A model generated the notes under the pieces. That model saw only the letters and a list, made by a program, of their open reading frames with translations. It was not told the DNA's origin and did not search any database. From an uncultured Peptococcaceae bacterium (GTDB taxonomy: Bacteria; Bacillota; Peptococcia; Peptococcales; Peptococcaceae): DNA of 23,162 nt. Positions 15,940 through 23,153 of this stretch are shown piece by piece. The first letter of the stretch is position 1, and each line of letters starts with the position of its first letter. The stretch lies in the NCBI GenBank assembly GCA_958451915.1, contig CAUDRX010000013.1:1-23162 (forward strand), written 5' to 3'. The position numbers and the translations under genes are program-made.

Positions 15940-16101
15940 TCAATCTCACTCTCCCTTCCATTCTTCCTGATCTACATGAGTCAAGATGATGAATGATATT
16001 TGCACTTTCCATTGTATGATATATGGTGACAATTTTCCAGAGTGATGTTATAAAAATTCATCAACTTTTCGTTGTTCTTTCCTGCAAGCCGCGTCAGAGC
16101 A
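15940..16101. other. AT-rich intergenic region upstream of the symporter operon
   Basis: About 160 bases between the symporter start and the UspA terminator, clearly richer in A and T than the rest of the window. It must hold the operon promoter for the minus strand. TACAAT and TATCAT-like hexamers occur, but none has a good -35 box at the right distance. No gene seen. Confidence 0.5.
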
Positions 16102-16130
16102 CAAAAATGCGGCCGCCCAAAAGCAGCCGC
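16102..16130 (-). terminator. Terminator of the uspA-like gene
   Basis: In the minus-strand transcript GCGGCTGC (16130-16123), a six-base loop, GCGGCCGC (16116-16109, one wobble pair) and ATTTTTG. It lies 13 bases after the stop codon. Confidence 0.8.
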
Positions 16131-16143
16131 TCTGTATAAAAAA

Positions 16144-16572
16144 TCAGTGTACGATGAGCACCGGCACCGTCGCATTGGCAAGGATGTTCTTGGCAACGCT
16201 GCCGACGAGAAAACGGCGCAGAGGCGAACCCAACCCCTGAGACCCCATGACGATGAGATCACATTCGAGTTTCTCCGCTGCCTGAAGGATGCTCGACGCC
16301 ACACAGCCAACGACGACCTGGGTCTCAGCTGTGCCCGGGTATTCTTCCGCGCAGCGCGCCAGATACTTTTCTGCCTCCGCACAGTCGCGCTTGACGCTGG
16401 CGCTTGCCGTGACCGGATTGCCCATGGTGCAGTCAAAATCCGGATCGCTGACCACGTACAGGAGCGTCAGCCTGGCGCCGAATGCTTCCTGCAGACGCTC
16501 CGCTTCCATAAGCGCACGCTCCGAGCATTCCGAACCGTCCAGCGGTATCAGGATATGTTTGTAACCTTCCAT
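16144..16572 (-). CDS. Universal stress protein, UspA family
   Basis: A 142-residue single-domain Usp protein, cytosolic. It starts HILIPLDGSECSERAL, the usual first beta strand with the Asp that contacts nucleotide. Near the C-terminus MGSQGLGSPLRRFLVGSVA is the ATP-binding loop. Between the second Gly and the Gly-Ser there are ten residues, one more than the usual G-X2-G-X9-G-(S/T), so nucleotide binding is probable but the loop is slightly long. It ends VPVLIVH as in the family. Start ATG 16572 follows AAAGGTG. It is monocistronic, with its own terminator. Role: general stress or energy-limitation response, partner unknown. Confidence 0.92.
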   Translation of the reverse strand: MEGYKHILIPLDGSECSERALMEAERLQEAFGARLTLLYVVSDPDFDCTMGNPVTASASVKRDCAEAEKYLARCAEEYPGTAETQVVVGCVASSILQAAEKLECDLIVMGSQGLGSPLRRFLVGSVAKNILANATVPVLIVH

Positions 16573-16610
16573 AATTGTTCACACCTTTCACTAGAGATAT
16601 CGCTGCCTAT

Positions 16611-16639
16611 ATTGTACCGCAGACGCGTGCGAGATGCCA
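16611..16639 (-). promoter_or_regulatory. Promoter of the uspA-like gene
   Basis: Minus strand TGGCAT (16639-16634), 17-base spacer, TACAAT (16616-16611), about 40 bases before the start codon. The -35 box is only moderate. Confidence 0.45.
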
Positions 16640-16656
16640 GCCCAATCATCGGTGGC

Positions 16657-16685
16657 TTGTCCTCACGGATGCTGCGTGGTACACT
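16657..16685 (+). promoter_or_regulatory. Promoter ahead of the VanS-like remnant
   Basis: TTGTCC (16657-16662), 17-base spacer, TACACT (16680-16685), followed by AGGAGG and an ATG at 16709. It is a complete start signal, but the frame that follows is not the kinase frame. Confidence 0.55.
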
Positions 16686-16707
16686 GAGACCAACAAGGAG
16701 GTCCCGC

Positions 16708-16938
16708 CATGAACGAATATATCCTCAGCTCGCAGAAAAAGGGCTCACAGCCACGCTCCACACGCCAGAGCATCTCCCACTGCGTGCCGATCCTGACAAG
16801 CTCTCTTGTGTCTTTGATAATCTCCTTCGTAACGCCCTCCTCTACAACTGGCAGGACACCACCATCTCCATCACTGCCGAAAGTGCCGATGATCGTATCA
16901 CCTTCACTGTCACGCTGCCGCTTGTGAGAAATTCGTGA
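16708..16938 (+). pseudogene. Remnant of a VanS-like sensor histidine kinase
   Basis: A 76-codon piece of a histidine kinase catalytic domain. RADPDKLSCVFDNLLRNALLY is the N-box of HATPase_c with its Asn intact, preceded by YPQLAEKGL and followed by the ISITAES strand, as in VanS-type kinases. The fragment stops just where the G1 box should begin, and the sensor, membrane and phospho-His parts are missing. A good promoter, AGGAGG and ATG (16709) lie in front, but that ATG opens a different frame, giving a 72-codon reading with no sensible protein. So this is a deletion and frameshift relic. It sits upstream of an intact vanY-like gene, which fits a decayed vanRS-vanY-type locus. Confidence 0.75.
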
Positions 16939-16989
16939 GAGATCCATAAGAAAATCGCAAAGCTTCTGACAGGCGCTCTGCAAACATCA

Positions 16990-17037
16990 AACGCATTTGT
17001 TCTGTACAATGAACGTACAAAACAAATGCGTTTTTTT
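16990..17037 (+). terminator. Long-stem terminator before the small membrane gene
   Basis: Twelve perfect pairs (16990-17001 with 17021-17032), one mismatch and five inner pairs (TGTAC/GTACA) around a seven-base loop, then seven T. It ends the transcript of the VanS-like remnant. It lies one base before the ribosome binding site of the next gene, so it could also act as an attenuator. Confidence 0.85.
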
Positions 17038-17052
17038 ATGGAGGTGTTTTCC

Positions 17053-17330
17053 ATGTTCAACTGGACGTTCGCCAGTTTCTACAGTCTCTCCTGCGCGCTC
17101 CTTCCCTGTGTCCTCCTGCTCATCGTGCGGCGGCAGGCCGCCCTATGGACACACCACCTCTGGGCGCTGCATGCGGCTACGCGATCTGGTGGTATATGGC
17201 GCAGCTCTTCGGTACCCGCCTGCGCCAAACCCCTGCCGGCCACCGCAAACCCCTCCTCATCATGGCCAGCTTTGGCGGTATGTTCTTTTTCTGCCATCCA
17301 TTCCGGTTTTACAAGCTGATCGGCGGCTGA
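17053..17330 (+). pseudogene. Small membrane protein gene with apparent frameshift
   Basis: ATG 17053 with GGAGGTG upstream opens a frame reading MFNWTFASFYSLSCALLPCV and a transmembrane segment ending near LWALHAA. Around 17165-17185 the protein-like reading moves to another frame, which continues as ACGYAIWWYMAQLFGTRLRQ and a second hydrophobic stretch (LLIMASFGGMFFFCHPFR), ending at 17330. The original frame after that point is a Ser/Pro-rich shadow. The joined product would be about 92 residues with two or three membrane segments. I do not recognise the family. A single-base indel in the genome, or a sequencing error, explains it best. It lies between the VanS remnant and the vanY-like gene. 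Confidence 0.55.
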
Positions 17331-17384
17331 CCTATCTTTTCTGCGTGTTCAGCTGTTTTTTCCTGTAGAAAGGAGTGTGTCCCA

Positions 17385-18056
17385 ATGAAGCATCCTCATT
17401 CCCGCAGATCCCGCATGTGTCTCGCGTTCATTCTGCTCATTGTCCTTGTGCTCTGGATCTTTCCGGAACGCACAACCCTCTCCCCGTCTGAGGACGTGCC
17501 GGCGAACGCACGATCCGACCTTCCCTGGAACCTCACCCTCGTTAATCAGGAGAGCGGGGTACCAGAGGGGTACAGTTTCACCCTTGTACATGTCAGGGAT
17601 GATGTGAAAGTGGACCGGCGCATCGCCCGGGCGCTCAGACACATGCTCGGCGATGCAGAGGCGGCCGGTTATGAAGTGCATCTCAACAGCGGCTACCGCA
17701 CGAACACAGAACAGCAGCAGCTTTTCGATGACAAGGTTCAGGCGTTTCGCGCAGGCGGCTACGACGATGCCACCGCCCGCACCCTCGCCAGTCAATGGGT
17801 CAGTCTGCCCGGCCGCAGCGAACACGAGCTTGGCATCGCTGTTGATATCGGCACCGCCACCCCTGCCCTCTACGATTGGCTCGCCGAGGAGAGCTGGCGT
17901 TACGGCTTCATCCGACGCTACCCTTACAAAAAAACAGCCCTGACTGGCGTCAGCCACGAGCCCTGGCATTATCGTTACGTCGGCAAAAAAGCCGCCAGCG
18001 CCATGTACGCCCAGGACCTGTGTCTGGAGGAGTACGTGCAGGGGCTCAGCGATTGA
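17385..18056 (+). CDS. VanY-type D-alanyl-D-alanine carboxypeptidase
   Basis: A 223-residue zinc D,D-carboxypeptidase that trims the terminal D-Ala of peptidoglycan stem peptides outside the cell. Residues 11-26 form an N-terminal signal anchor. SGYRTNTEQQQLF (102-114) is the substrate motif. SEHELGIAVDIG gives zinc ligands His147 and Asp154, and HEPWHYRYVG gives catalytic Glu192 and the third ligand His195. Start ATG 17385 follows AAAGGAG. The length and all catalytic residues are intact, although its upstream partners are broken. Members of this family occur in glycopeptide-resistance clusters and as ordinary cell-wall enzymes. No D-Ala-D-Lac ligase or vanH/vanX is seen, so no resistance phenotype is implied. 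Confidence 0.9.
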   Translation: MKHPHSRRSRMCLAFILLIVLVLWIFPERTTLSPSEDVPANARSDLPWNLTLVNQESGVPEGYSFTLVHVRDDVKVDRRIARALRHMLGDAEAAGYEVHLNSGYRTNTEQQQLFDDKVQAFRAGGYDDATARTLASQWVSLPGRSEHELGIAVDIGTATPALYDWLAEESWRYGFIRRYPYKKTALTGVSHEPWHYRYVGKKAASAMYAQDLCLEEYVQGLSD

Positions 18057-18148
18057 GCCTGCTGCATTGTCTGAAAAGGCATCAGCGATCACACCCGGAT
18101 GCGCGTGTGCGATCAGAAAAAAATTTTCCGTCGATTTGAAATATTTTG

Positions 18149-18177
18149 TAGACAAGCGCAGGGACATATGCTATATT
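18149..18177 (+). promoter_or_regulatory. Promoter of the riboswitch-controlled permease gene
   Basis: TAGACA (18149-18154), 17-base spacer, TATATT (18172-18177) in an AT-rich stretch. The predicted start of transcription lies about 20 bases before the first aptamer. Confidence 0.65.
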
Positions 18178-18202
18178 ATGGGCAAATAAAACATCTCCAG
18201 AT

Positions 18203-18372
18203 GAGGCAGAAGGGAAATCCGCTCTCTGGCGGGGCCGACGAAGCAACCAGCGGTTTGCCGACCGTTCGGGAATCTTTCAGGCACTTGGATCTTCTGCTGA
18301 TGGGACTCTGAAGAGACGCTCGCAAGGGCGCACCGTAGAAGTAAAACTTTCAGGTACGATAACAGAGGGATA
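18203..18372 (+). ncRNA. Tandem glycine riboswitch
   Basis: Two glycine aptamers in series. Aptamer I is closed by GCAGAAG (18206-18212) and CTTCTGC (18291-18297) and holds GCCGACGAAGCAA and AATCTTTCAGGCACTTGGA. Aptamer II is closed by CTCTG (18306-18310) and CAGAG (18363-18367) and holds CACCGTAGAAG and AACTTTCAGGTAC. The C-CG-AAG and TTTCAGG blocks in each, the short linker and the GGGACTCTGAAGAGAC junction match the glycine riboswitch class. In that class the two domains bind glycine and control the gene downstream, here an APC permease. Confidence 0.85.
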
Positions 18373-18416
18373 CATGGCAGCACGGTCACGTGCGTCCTGT
18401 ATGCCTTTTTTCTTTT
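18372..18416 (+). terminator. Hairpin with U-tract directly after the riboswitch
   Basis: GCACG (18380-18384), loop GTCA, CGTGC (18389-18393) with outer GGCA (18376-18379) and TGCC (18402-18405), then six T. It begins at the base of aptamer II, so it is a likely expression platform. Confidence 0.6.
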
Positions 18417-18472
18417 TCTGTCGAAAAGACCGTTCTCATACATCCTTCCTTTTTCAGAGAACAGACGATATG

Positions 18473-18507
18473 CAGGTGCCACGAGACCGTGGCACCTGTA
18501 TTTTTTT
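18473..18507 (+). terminator. Second, strong leader terminator
   Basis: CAGGTGCCACG (18473-18483), loop AGAC, CGTGGCACCTG (18488-18498), TA and seven T. Eleven perfect pairs, only 36 bases before the permease start, so the permease can be expressed only by readthrough or antitermination. Confidence 0.9.
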
Positions 18508-18542
18508 GCCAGCGTTTGACGGAGAAAGAAAGGATGATCCAC

Positions 18543-19931
18543 ATGAGCAACAACCCAAAGACCCTCAAAAAGAACCTTGGCCTGGCTACTGCCATGGCCA
18601 CCGTCGTCGGCTGCGTCATCGGCAGCGGCGTCTTCCTTAAGCCCCAGGCCATCTACACGGCAACCGGCGGCGCGCCCGGCCTTGGCATGATCGCCTGGAT
18701 CCTCACAGGCCTCATCTGTATCGCCGCCGCCATGACCTTCGCAGAAGTCGCGATCATGATCCCCAAGACCGGCGGCATGGTCGTTTATCTTGAAGAAGCC
18801 TTTGGCAAACGTGTCGGCTTTCTCGCCGGCTGGATGCAGACGGTCCTCTTCTATCCTGCAATGATCGCTGCACTTTCCGTGGCCTTCGGCCAGCAGGCAG
18901 CCCTCTTCTTCGGCGATGCCATGATCGTACCGATCGCCATCGTCTGCGTCTTCATCATCCTCGTGCTGAACGTCCTTGGCTCTGCCGTCGGCGGCGGTGC
19001 CCAGGTCCTCTTCACGATCTGCAAGCTCGTGCCTTTGGTCATGCTGACCATCTTTGGCTTCCTGCGCGGCAGCGGTGAAAACCCTGTCTTCACGCCAATG
19101 CTTGCGGATGGTCTCAGCATCGGGACCGTGCTCGGCCAGCTCCTGATCGCCGTGCTCTTCGCCTTCGAAGGCTGGACGACCGTCGGCGCCATCGCCGGTG
19201 AGATGAAAAACCCTGGCAAAGACCTGCCGCTGGCCATTGTCGGCGGCGTCACCATCATCATGGCCATCTATCTCGTCATGAACCTGGCCTATCTCTGGGT
19301 CATGCCAGCCGATCAGATGATGGATATCGCTGTACCAGCCTCGGCTGTTGCCATCGCCATTTTCGGCGATGTTGGCGGCAAGATCATCTCCGTCGGCATC
19401 ATGATCTCCGTGCTCGGCTCTGCCAATGGCTTCCTGCTCTCCGGCAGCCGTGTCACCTACCACCTTGCGACCGAAAATCTCCTGCCTGGCAGCAAATGGC
19501 TCGCCAAGCTCAACCGCGCTCAGGTGCCGCATTTCGCCCTGCTCGTGCTCGCCTGCCTTGGCGCCATCTATGCCGTGAGCGGCCAGTTCAACATGCTGAC
19601 CAACCTCGCTGTCTTTTCAAGCTGGATCTTCTACACCCTCACCTTCATGGCTGTCATGCGCCTGCGCAAGACACAACCGGATACACCACGCAGCTACCGC
19701 TGCCCGCTCTATCCAGTGATCCCGCTCATCGCTATCCTGAGCGGAATCTACGTTGTCGCCAACCAGCTTTTCCTCTCTGGCATGACCACGACCATCATCA
19801 GTTTCGCCAGCGTCATCCTCACGCTCCTCGGCTTGCCGATCTATGCTGTGAAGTGCCGCGAAAAGGCACGTCTCGCTGAAACGACCGAAGCCACAGCAGC
19901 TCCACTCAGAAAAACCGCAAAGGAAGGATGA
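18543..19931 (+). CDS. APC-family amino acid permease (LAT/SteT-like)
   Basis: A 462-residue, 12-segment amino acid transporter. The first helix motif GCVIGSGVFLKP is the unwound substrate-binding segment of the APC superfamily. FAFEGWTTVGAIAGEMKNPGKDLP is the helix-6 region typical of the L-type/SteT group, which exchanges neutral amino acids such as Ser and Thr. ATG 18543 is chosen because AAGGA lies nine bases upstream and the family sequence begins there (KKNLGLATAMATVVG). The frame is open back through both leader terminators, which is not coding. A tandem glycine riboswitch precedes it, so glycine or a metabolically linked small amino acid such as serine or alanine is an inferred substrate. 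Closed by a terminator at 20015. Confidence 0.92.
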   Translation: MSNNPKTLKKNLGLATAMATVVGCVIGSGVFLKPQAIYTATGGAPGLGMIAWILTGLICIAAAMTFAEVAIMIPKTGGMVVYLEEAFGKRVGFLAGWMQTVLFYPAMIAALSVAFGQQAALFFGDAMIVPIAIVCVFIILVLNVLGSAVGGGAQVLFTICKLVPLVMLTIFGFLRGSGENPVFTPMLADGLSIGTVLGQLLIAVLFAFEGWTTVGAIAGEMKNPGKDLPLAIVGGVTIIMAIYLVMNLAYLWVMPADQMMDIAVPASAVAIAIFGDVGGKIISVGIMISVLGSANGFLLSGSRVTYHLATENLLPGSKWLAKLNRAQVPHFALLVLACLGAIYAVSGQFNMLTNLAVFSSWIFYTLTFMAVMRLRKTQPDTPRSYRCPLYPVIPLIAILSGIYVVANQLFLSGMTTTIISFASVILTLLGLPIYAVKCREKARLAETTEATAAPLRKTAKEG

Positions 19932-20014
19932 TTTTCTCCTCCAATCCTATACGCCCAACGGGCCAACGCGCTCAGAGGGCTGCATCCCCAGCACGCTGTC
20001 GCGTCCAATGGGGT

Positions 20015-20052
20015 TCCCCGTCGCCCGATGTCCCCAGCGGCGGGGATTTTTT
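20015..20052 (+). terminator. Terminator after the APC permease gene
   Basis: TCCCCGTCGC (20015-20024) pairs with GCGGCGGGGA (20037-20046, one wobble) around a 12-base loop, followed by six T. Confidence 0.8.
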
Positions 20053-20061
20053 ACAGATACA

Positions 20062-20102
20062 AACGGCCACTGCTCGTCCTCAGGAGAACAGTGGTCGTTT
20101 TT
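20062..20102. terminator. Second hairpin terminator between convergent genes
   Basis: AACGGCCACTG (20062-20072) pairs with CAGTGGTCGTT (20089-20099, one G-T pair), followed by T on the plus strand up to 20102. It backs up the permease terminator. On the minus strand its tail GTTTGT is weak, but it is the only candidate terminator for the flavoprotein operon. Confidence 0.75.
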
Positions 20103-20734
20103 TAGTGGATAAAGTTCGTGAACACAAACGGCTGATCGACGGGTGCAGCGACGCCCAGCTTGTCACCGGCTTCCCTGCATCTGAGAAAATACGCCATGTT
20201 ATGACCGAGCATCGCCATCGTCTGCATCCCTTCGAAGTCCTGTTTGACCTCGTATGGTGTCTGCCCATGCACCATGTTCCAGTAACGCGAAGTGATGATC
20301 GGCATCTGCATGAGCCCGAAATATTTGTTCAGCTGGTCCCACGTCGCCGTCGTACCAGCGCGGCGTGCGCTCATCACTGCAGCAGCCGGCTTGCGCAGAA
20401 AGCGCTGCCCGCCGCCGTTCAGATCCGCATAGAACACGCGGTCCAGGAACGGAACGATAAAACCTGATGGTCCGCCCCAATGTACCGGCGTGCCAAAGAT
20501 AAATCCATCATAATCCCCGGCGATCTCCAAAAATTCATTGACACCATCTTCCAATACGCAGTATCCCAATACATCACAGCGATGACAGCCAATGCAGCCG
20601 CTGATGGCTTTGTTGCCGACCCAGAATTCATCACTGCCGACACCATCTTCATTCAGCGCTTCTGCCACCGTATCCAGCGCCATATGCGTGCAGCCCTGTT
20701 TATGCGGGCTGCCATTGACGAGTAATACTTTCAT
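20102..20734 (-). CDS. Iron-sulfur flavoprotein / NAD(P)H-dependent FMN reductase
   Basis: A 210-residue flavodoxin-fold oxidoreductase. LLVNGSPHKQGCT is the FMN phosphate-binding loop, and FGTPVHWGGPSG is the second FMN loop. Cys47, Cys50, Cys53 and Cys59 (CIGCHRCDVLGYC, CX2CX2CX5C) form the compact 4Fe-4S site of the iron-sulfur flavoprotein family described in methanogens and clostridia. In this family the pair transfers electrons or reduces oxidants and quinones. Start ATG 20734 follows AAAGGAG. It is the last gene of a four-gene minus-strand operon, 22 bases after the DUF4405 frame. The electron partner is unknown. Confidence 0.9.
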   Translation of the reverse strand: MKVLLVNGSPHKQGCTHMALDTVAEALNEDGVGSDEFWVGNKAISGCIGCHRCDVLGYCVLEDGVNEFLEIAGDYDGFIFGTPVHWGGPSGFIVPFLDRVFYADLNGGGQRFLRKPAAAVMSARRAGTTATWDQLNKYFGLMQMPIITSRYWNMVHGQTPYEVKQDFEGMQTMAMLGHNMAYFLRCREAGDKLGVAAPVDQPFVFTNFIH

Positions 20735-20756
20735 TCCCCTGATCTCCTTTCTTTTT

Positions 20757-21410
20757 TCACCTGCCGCGCCTCATATGACGCAGCACACGTTCCAGCTCGT
20801 ACGCAGCGAGCGCGAAACAGACCATGATCGCAAGATGATCGATATAATAATGCCACAATGGTTCAGAACCATCCAAAAACAGGAAGTGTACGCGCAGGAA
20901 CATCGCATCAAAAAAATCCCGCGATACAAATGCAGCAACACCATAAAGCGCAAAGATCGCACCAATGATCTTCCAGAACCACATCCCATATTTAAAGGGA
21001 CGATCGAACAAGCGCCGTCCATGCAGCCCAAGATGCAGAGAGAGCAGCACTTAGAGCCAGTGCGACGCCACAAGATGTGTGCGCTGCGCGGGAGCGATCA
21101 GCCCGGGCAGGCGCACAAAACCGAAAACATCACCAGAGAGCACGATCCCGCTGCCCAACAGCGCAGCCATTGTCACGGCAGCCAGAAGATCGACCGCTAT
21201 GTGAAAGCCGCGCATCAAAGAATAGGGGCCATGCCGCAGGCTGTGATACCAGCGCCGGTTAAAGATCTGATGCAGGATAAAGAGCACACCCATTGCAAGG
21301 CCAAGCCATTCATGCACCGTCTCTCCCCAATACTGAAAGCCCATAAGGGAAAAGAGCGCCAGTATCATCAGAACATCGATCGCTCTGCGCATACCCAGGC
21401 TTTTCTTCAA
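20757..21410 (-). pseudogene. DUF4405-like membrane protein gene interrupted by in-frame TAA
   Basis: One frame from TTG 21410 to 20757 would encode about 217 residues with roughly six membrane segments and several membrane-embedded His (HEWLGL, HQIF, SLHLGLH, HYYIDH), like the DUF4405 family, which resembles small b-type cytochrome subunits. Codon 120 is TAA (21053-21051), inside the stretch ASHWL-stop-VLLSLHLGLH. The reading frame and family similarity continue unbroken on both sides, so this is a point nonsense change rather than two genes. No ribosome binding site precedes the second half (GTG 21050). The TTG start is supported by AAGGAG seven bases upstream and overlaps the previous stop (TTGA). 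Recent mutation or sequencing error are the main options. Confidence 0.75.
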
Positions 21411-22282
21411 AATGACACTCCTTCCTGTTTATGTTGCGAGAGGATCCAAGCCAGTACAGCCTGGTCATCAAAGACCATATTCGCAGCAGCATGATAATTG
21501 CCTGTAATGCCATGCGCTGCAAACTGATCCGCATCCGGCAGCTGCATCTGAAGCCGCTGATCGATCGCCGCATCATTCAATCCCTGTGCAGCATAGGCTG
21601 CATGAAGCCCATCATAGGCAGCACGGGCACGCTCGGCTCCATAATACTCGTCCCCTTCAGCCATATAGATGTAGACTGCAATATCGTTCTCTGCTACGGG
21701 CGCAAATTCGCCATCCCACTGAGAAGCCCCATGCAGATAAGCCGCATAGAGATCCGGCCGCATTGAAACCGCCTGAGACATCGTTTCACCACCAGCGGAA
21801 TACCCTGCCGCATACACGCGCGATGTATCCACCGCATAATGGTCGATAAAGTATTCTGTGAGCGTGACCGCCTGACGCGCCGACGTCTCACCCCAGTCTT
21901 CAAGCTGCGCACTGACCACGATCATTGGTTCGTCCTGCTCTGTCCAGGTACGAAAACCGTTCCAGTCGACATTGGCGCCGGAAGAATCTTCGCCGAACCA
22001 CATCATATCATAGCCTGGCATCGTGACCATCAGCGGATAGCGCTGCGAAGGATCATAATCCTCTGGCAGATAATAGCTGTAATGGATGATGCCTTCCTCG
22101 CTCTCCAGCGTTTGTTCAGTGATGAAGCCTGTTTCCTGCGCGCGCTCTTCCTGAGGTGCCTGCTGATATGCTCCGTTTGAAACAGACCCCGCCGGTCCTT
22201 CACCACGCACACTGCAGCCCGGGACCGCAAGGATCAGCAGCAAGAGACCGATCAGGGCAGTCAATCGTTGAACGTTTCGCAT
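21407..22282 (-). CDS. Esterase-like alpha/beta hydrolase lipoprotein
   Basis: A 291-residue secreted lipoprotein. The signal peptide (residues 1-22) ends in AVPGC with Cys23 as the lipid site. It is followed by a Gln/Glu-rich linker and an alpha/beta hydrolase domain of the PHB-depolymerase/feruloyl-esterase-like type. The nucleophile elbow GYSAGG places Ser162; AEGDE (Asp211) and NYHAA (His264) are the likely rest of the catalytic triad. The substrate is unknown; an ester or short peptide outside the cell is plausible. ATG 22282 is preferred over the TTG at 22306 because AGAAGGCAGG lies between them and the signal peptide starts there. It lies 16 bases after the aldo/keto reductase stop and overlaps the next gene. 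Confidence 0.85.
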   Translation of the reverse strand: MRNVQRLTALIGLLLLILAVPGCSVRGEGPAGSVSNGAYQQAPQEERAQETGFITEQTLESEEGIIHYSYYLPEDYDPSQRYPLMVTMPGYDMMWFGEDSSGANVDWNGFRTWTEQDEPMIVVSAQLEDWGETSARQAVTLTEYFIDHYAVDTSRVYAAGYSAGGETMSQAVSMRPDLYAAYLHGASQWDGEFAPVAENDIAVYIYMAEGDEYYGAERARAAYDGLHAAYAAQGLNDAAIDQRLQMQLPDADQFAAHGITGNYHAAANMVFDDQAVLAWILSQHKQEGVSF

Positions 22283-22298
22283 CGTTGCCTGCCTTCTG

Positions 22299-23153
22299 TC
22301 AGACAATGCGTGTTTTGCCCATGTCTGTCAGCATTTCGACCGTTTCCGGCGCATAATGATCAAAGAACAGACTCTTGCCAGTATCGAGTGCACGTATGGC
22401 CGTCATCTCTTCATCACTCAGCGAAAAATCGAAAACATCGAGATTCTGCTGCATGCGTTCCTTATGCGTCGATTTTTGGATGATGACCACATCACTCTGC
22501 AGCAGGAATCGCAATGCGACCTGCGCCAGCGACTTGCCATGCGCTTCCCCGATCGCTGTAAGCACAGGATTCCTGAAAAAGTCATTCTTGCCTTCGGCAA
22601 ATGGCGCCCAGGCTTCGTGCTGCACACCATATTTTTCCATGTACTGATGGGCTGTGCGCTGCTGCTGGAAAACATGGGTCTCGACCTGATTGACCATTGG
22701 CGTGATCTCTGCAAATTGACAGAGGTCGATCAAACGATCCGGATAGAAGTTACTGACGCCAATGGCACGCAGTTTTCCCGCCCTGAGCGCATCTTCCATC
22801 GCACGATAGGCGCCGTAGTAGTCCCCGAATGGCTGATGGATCAGCATCAGGTCGATATAATCGCTCTGCAGATTCTGTAGTGACTGATTGATCGATGCTG
22901 CCGCTTTTTCATAGCTGGCATTCGACATCCAGATCTTTGTCGTCAAAAAAAGTTCTTCACGAGGCAATCCGCAGCTTCTGACAGCCTTACCGACTGCCGC
23001 TTCATTGCCGTAAGACTGCGCCGTATCGATCGCACGATAGCCAACGCTGATCGCATCCAGCACGCAGCGCGTGCAGTCTTCACTTGCGACCTGAAAAACG
23101 CCATAGCCAAGCTGCGGCATCTTCACACCATTGTTCAATGTTACATAATCCAT
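22299..23153 (-). CDS. Aldo/keto reductase
   Basis: A 284-residue NADPH-dependent aldehyde/ketone reductase of the AKR5-like bacterial group, cytosolic, TIM-barrel. The catalytic tetrad is complete: Asp43 and Tyr48 (AIDTAQSYGN), Lys73 (TTKIW) and His106 (LMLIHQP). The IGVSNF motif and the C-terminal IIQKSTHKERMQQNLDVFDF NADPH-phosphate-binding motif are present. The start ATG 23153 is nine bases from the window edge, so its ribosome binding site and the operon promoter are not visible. First visible gene of the operon with the esterase, DUF4405 and flavoprotein genes. Typical substrates are methylglyoxal or small ketones; the actual one cannot be told. Confidence 0.93.
   Translation of the reverse strand: MDYVTLNNGVKMPQLGYGVFQVASEDCTRCVLDAISVGYRAIDTAQSYGNEAAVGKAVRSCGLPREELFLTTKIWMSNASYEKAAASINQSLQNLQSDYIDLMLIHQPFGDYYGAYRAMEDALRAGKLRAIGVSNFYPDRLIDLCQFAEITPMVNQVETHVFQQQRTAHQYMEKYGVQHEAWAPFAEGKNDFFRNPVLTAIGEAHGKSLAQVALRFLLQSDVVIIQKSTHKERMQQNLDVFDFSLSDEEMTAIRALDTGKSLFFDHYAPETVEMLTDMGKTRIV

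Noticed and set aside
16709..16927. 72-codon ORF with promoter and AGGAGG
   Set aside because: The start signals are good, but its protein is the out-of-frame reading of a clear histidine kinase fragment, so it is treated as part of the pseudogene.
18203..18372. Lysine riboswitch as an alternative for the permease leader
   Set aside because: The repeated C-CG-AAG plus TTTCAGG blocks and the two-aptamer layout fit the glycine class; the lysine-class core was not found.
18171..19532. 453-codon minus-strand open frame, His/Asp/Glu-rich
   Set aside because: It is antisense to the APC permease and riboswitch. Its composition is the mirror of a membrane protein gene and no start signal was seen.
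20592..21494. 300-codon plus-strand open frame
   Set aside because: Antisense to the flavoprotein and DUF4405 genes; charged, low-quality composition and no ribosome binding site.
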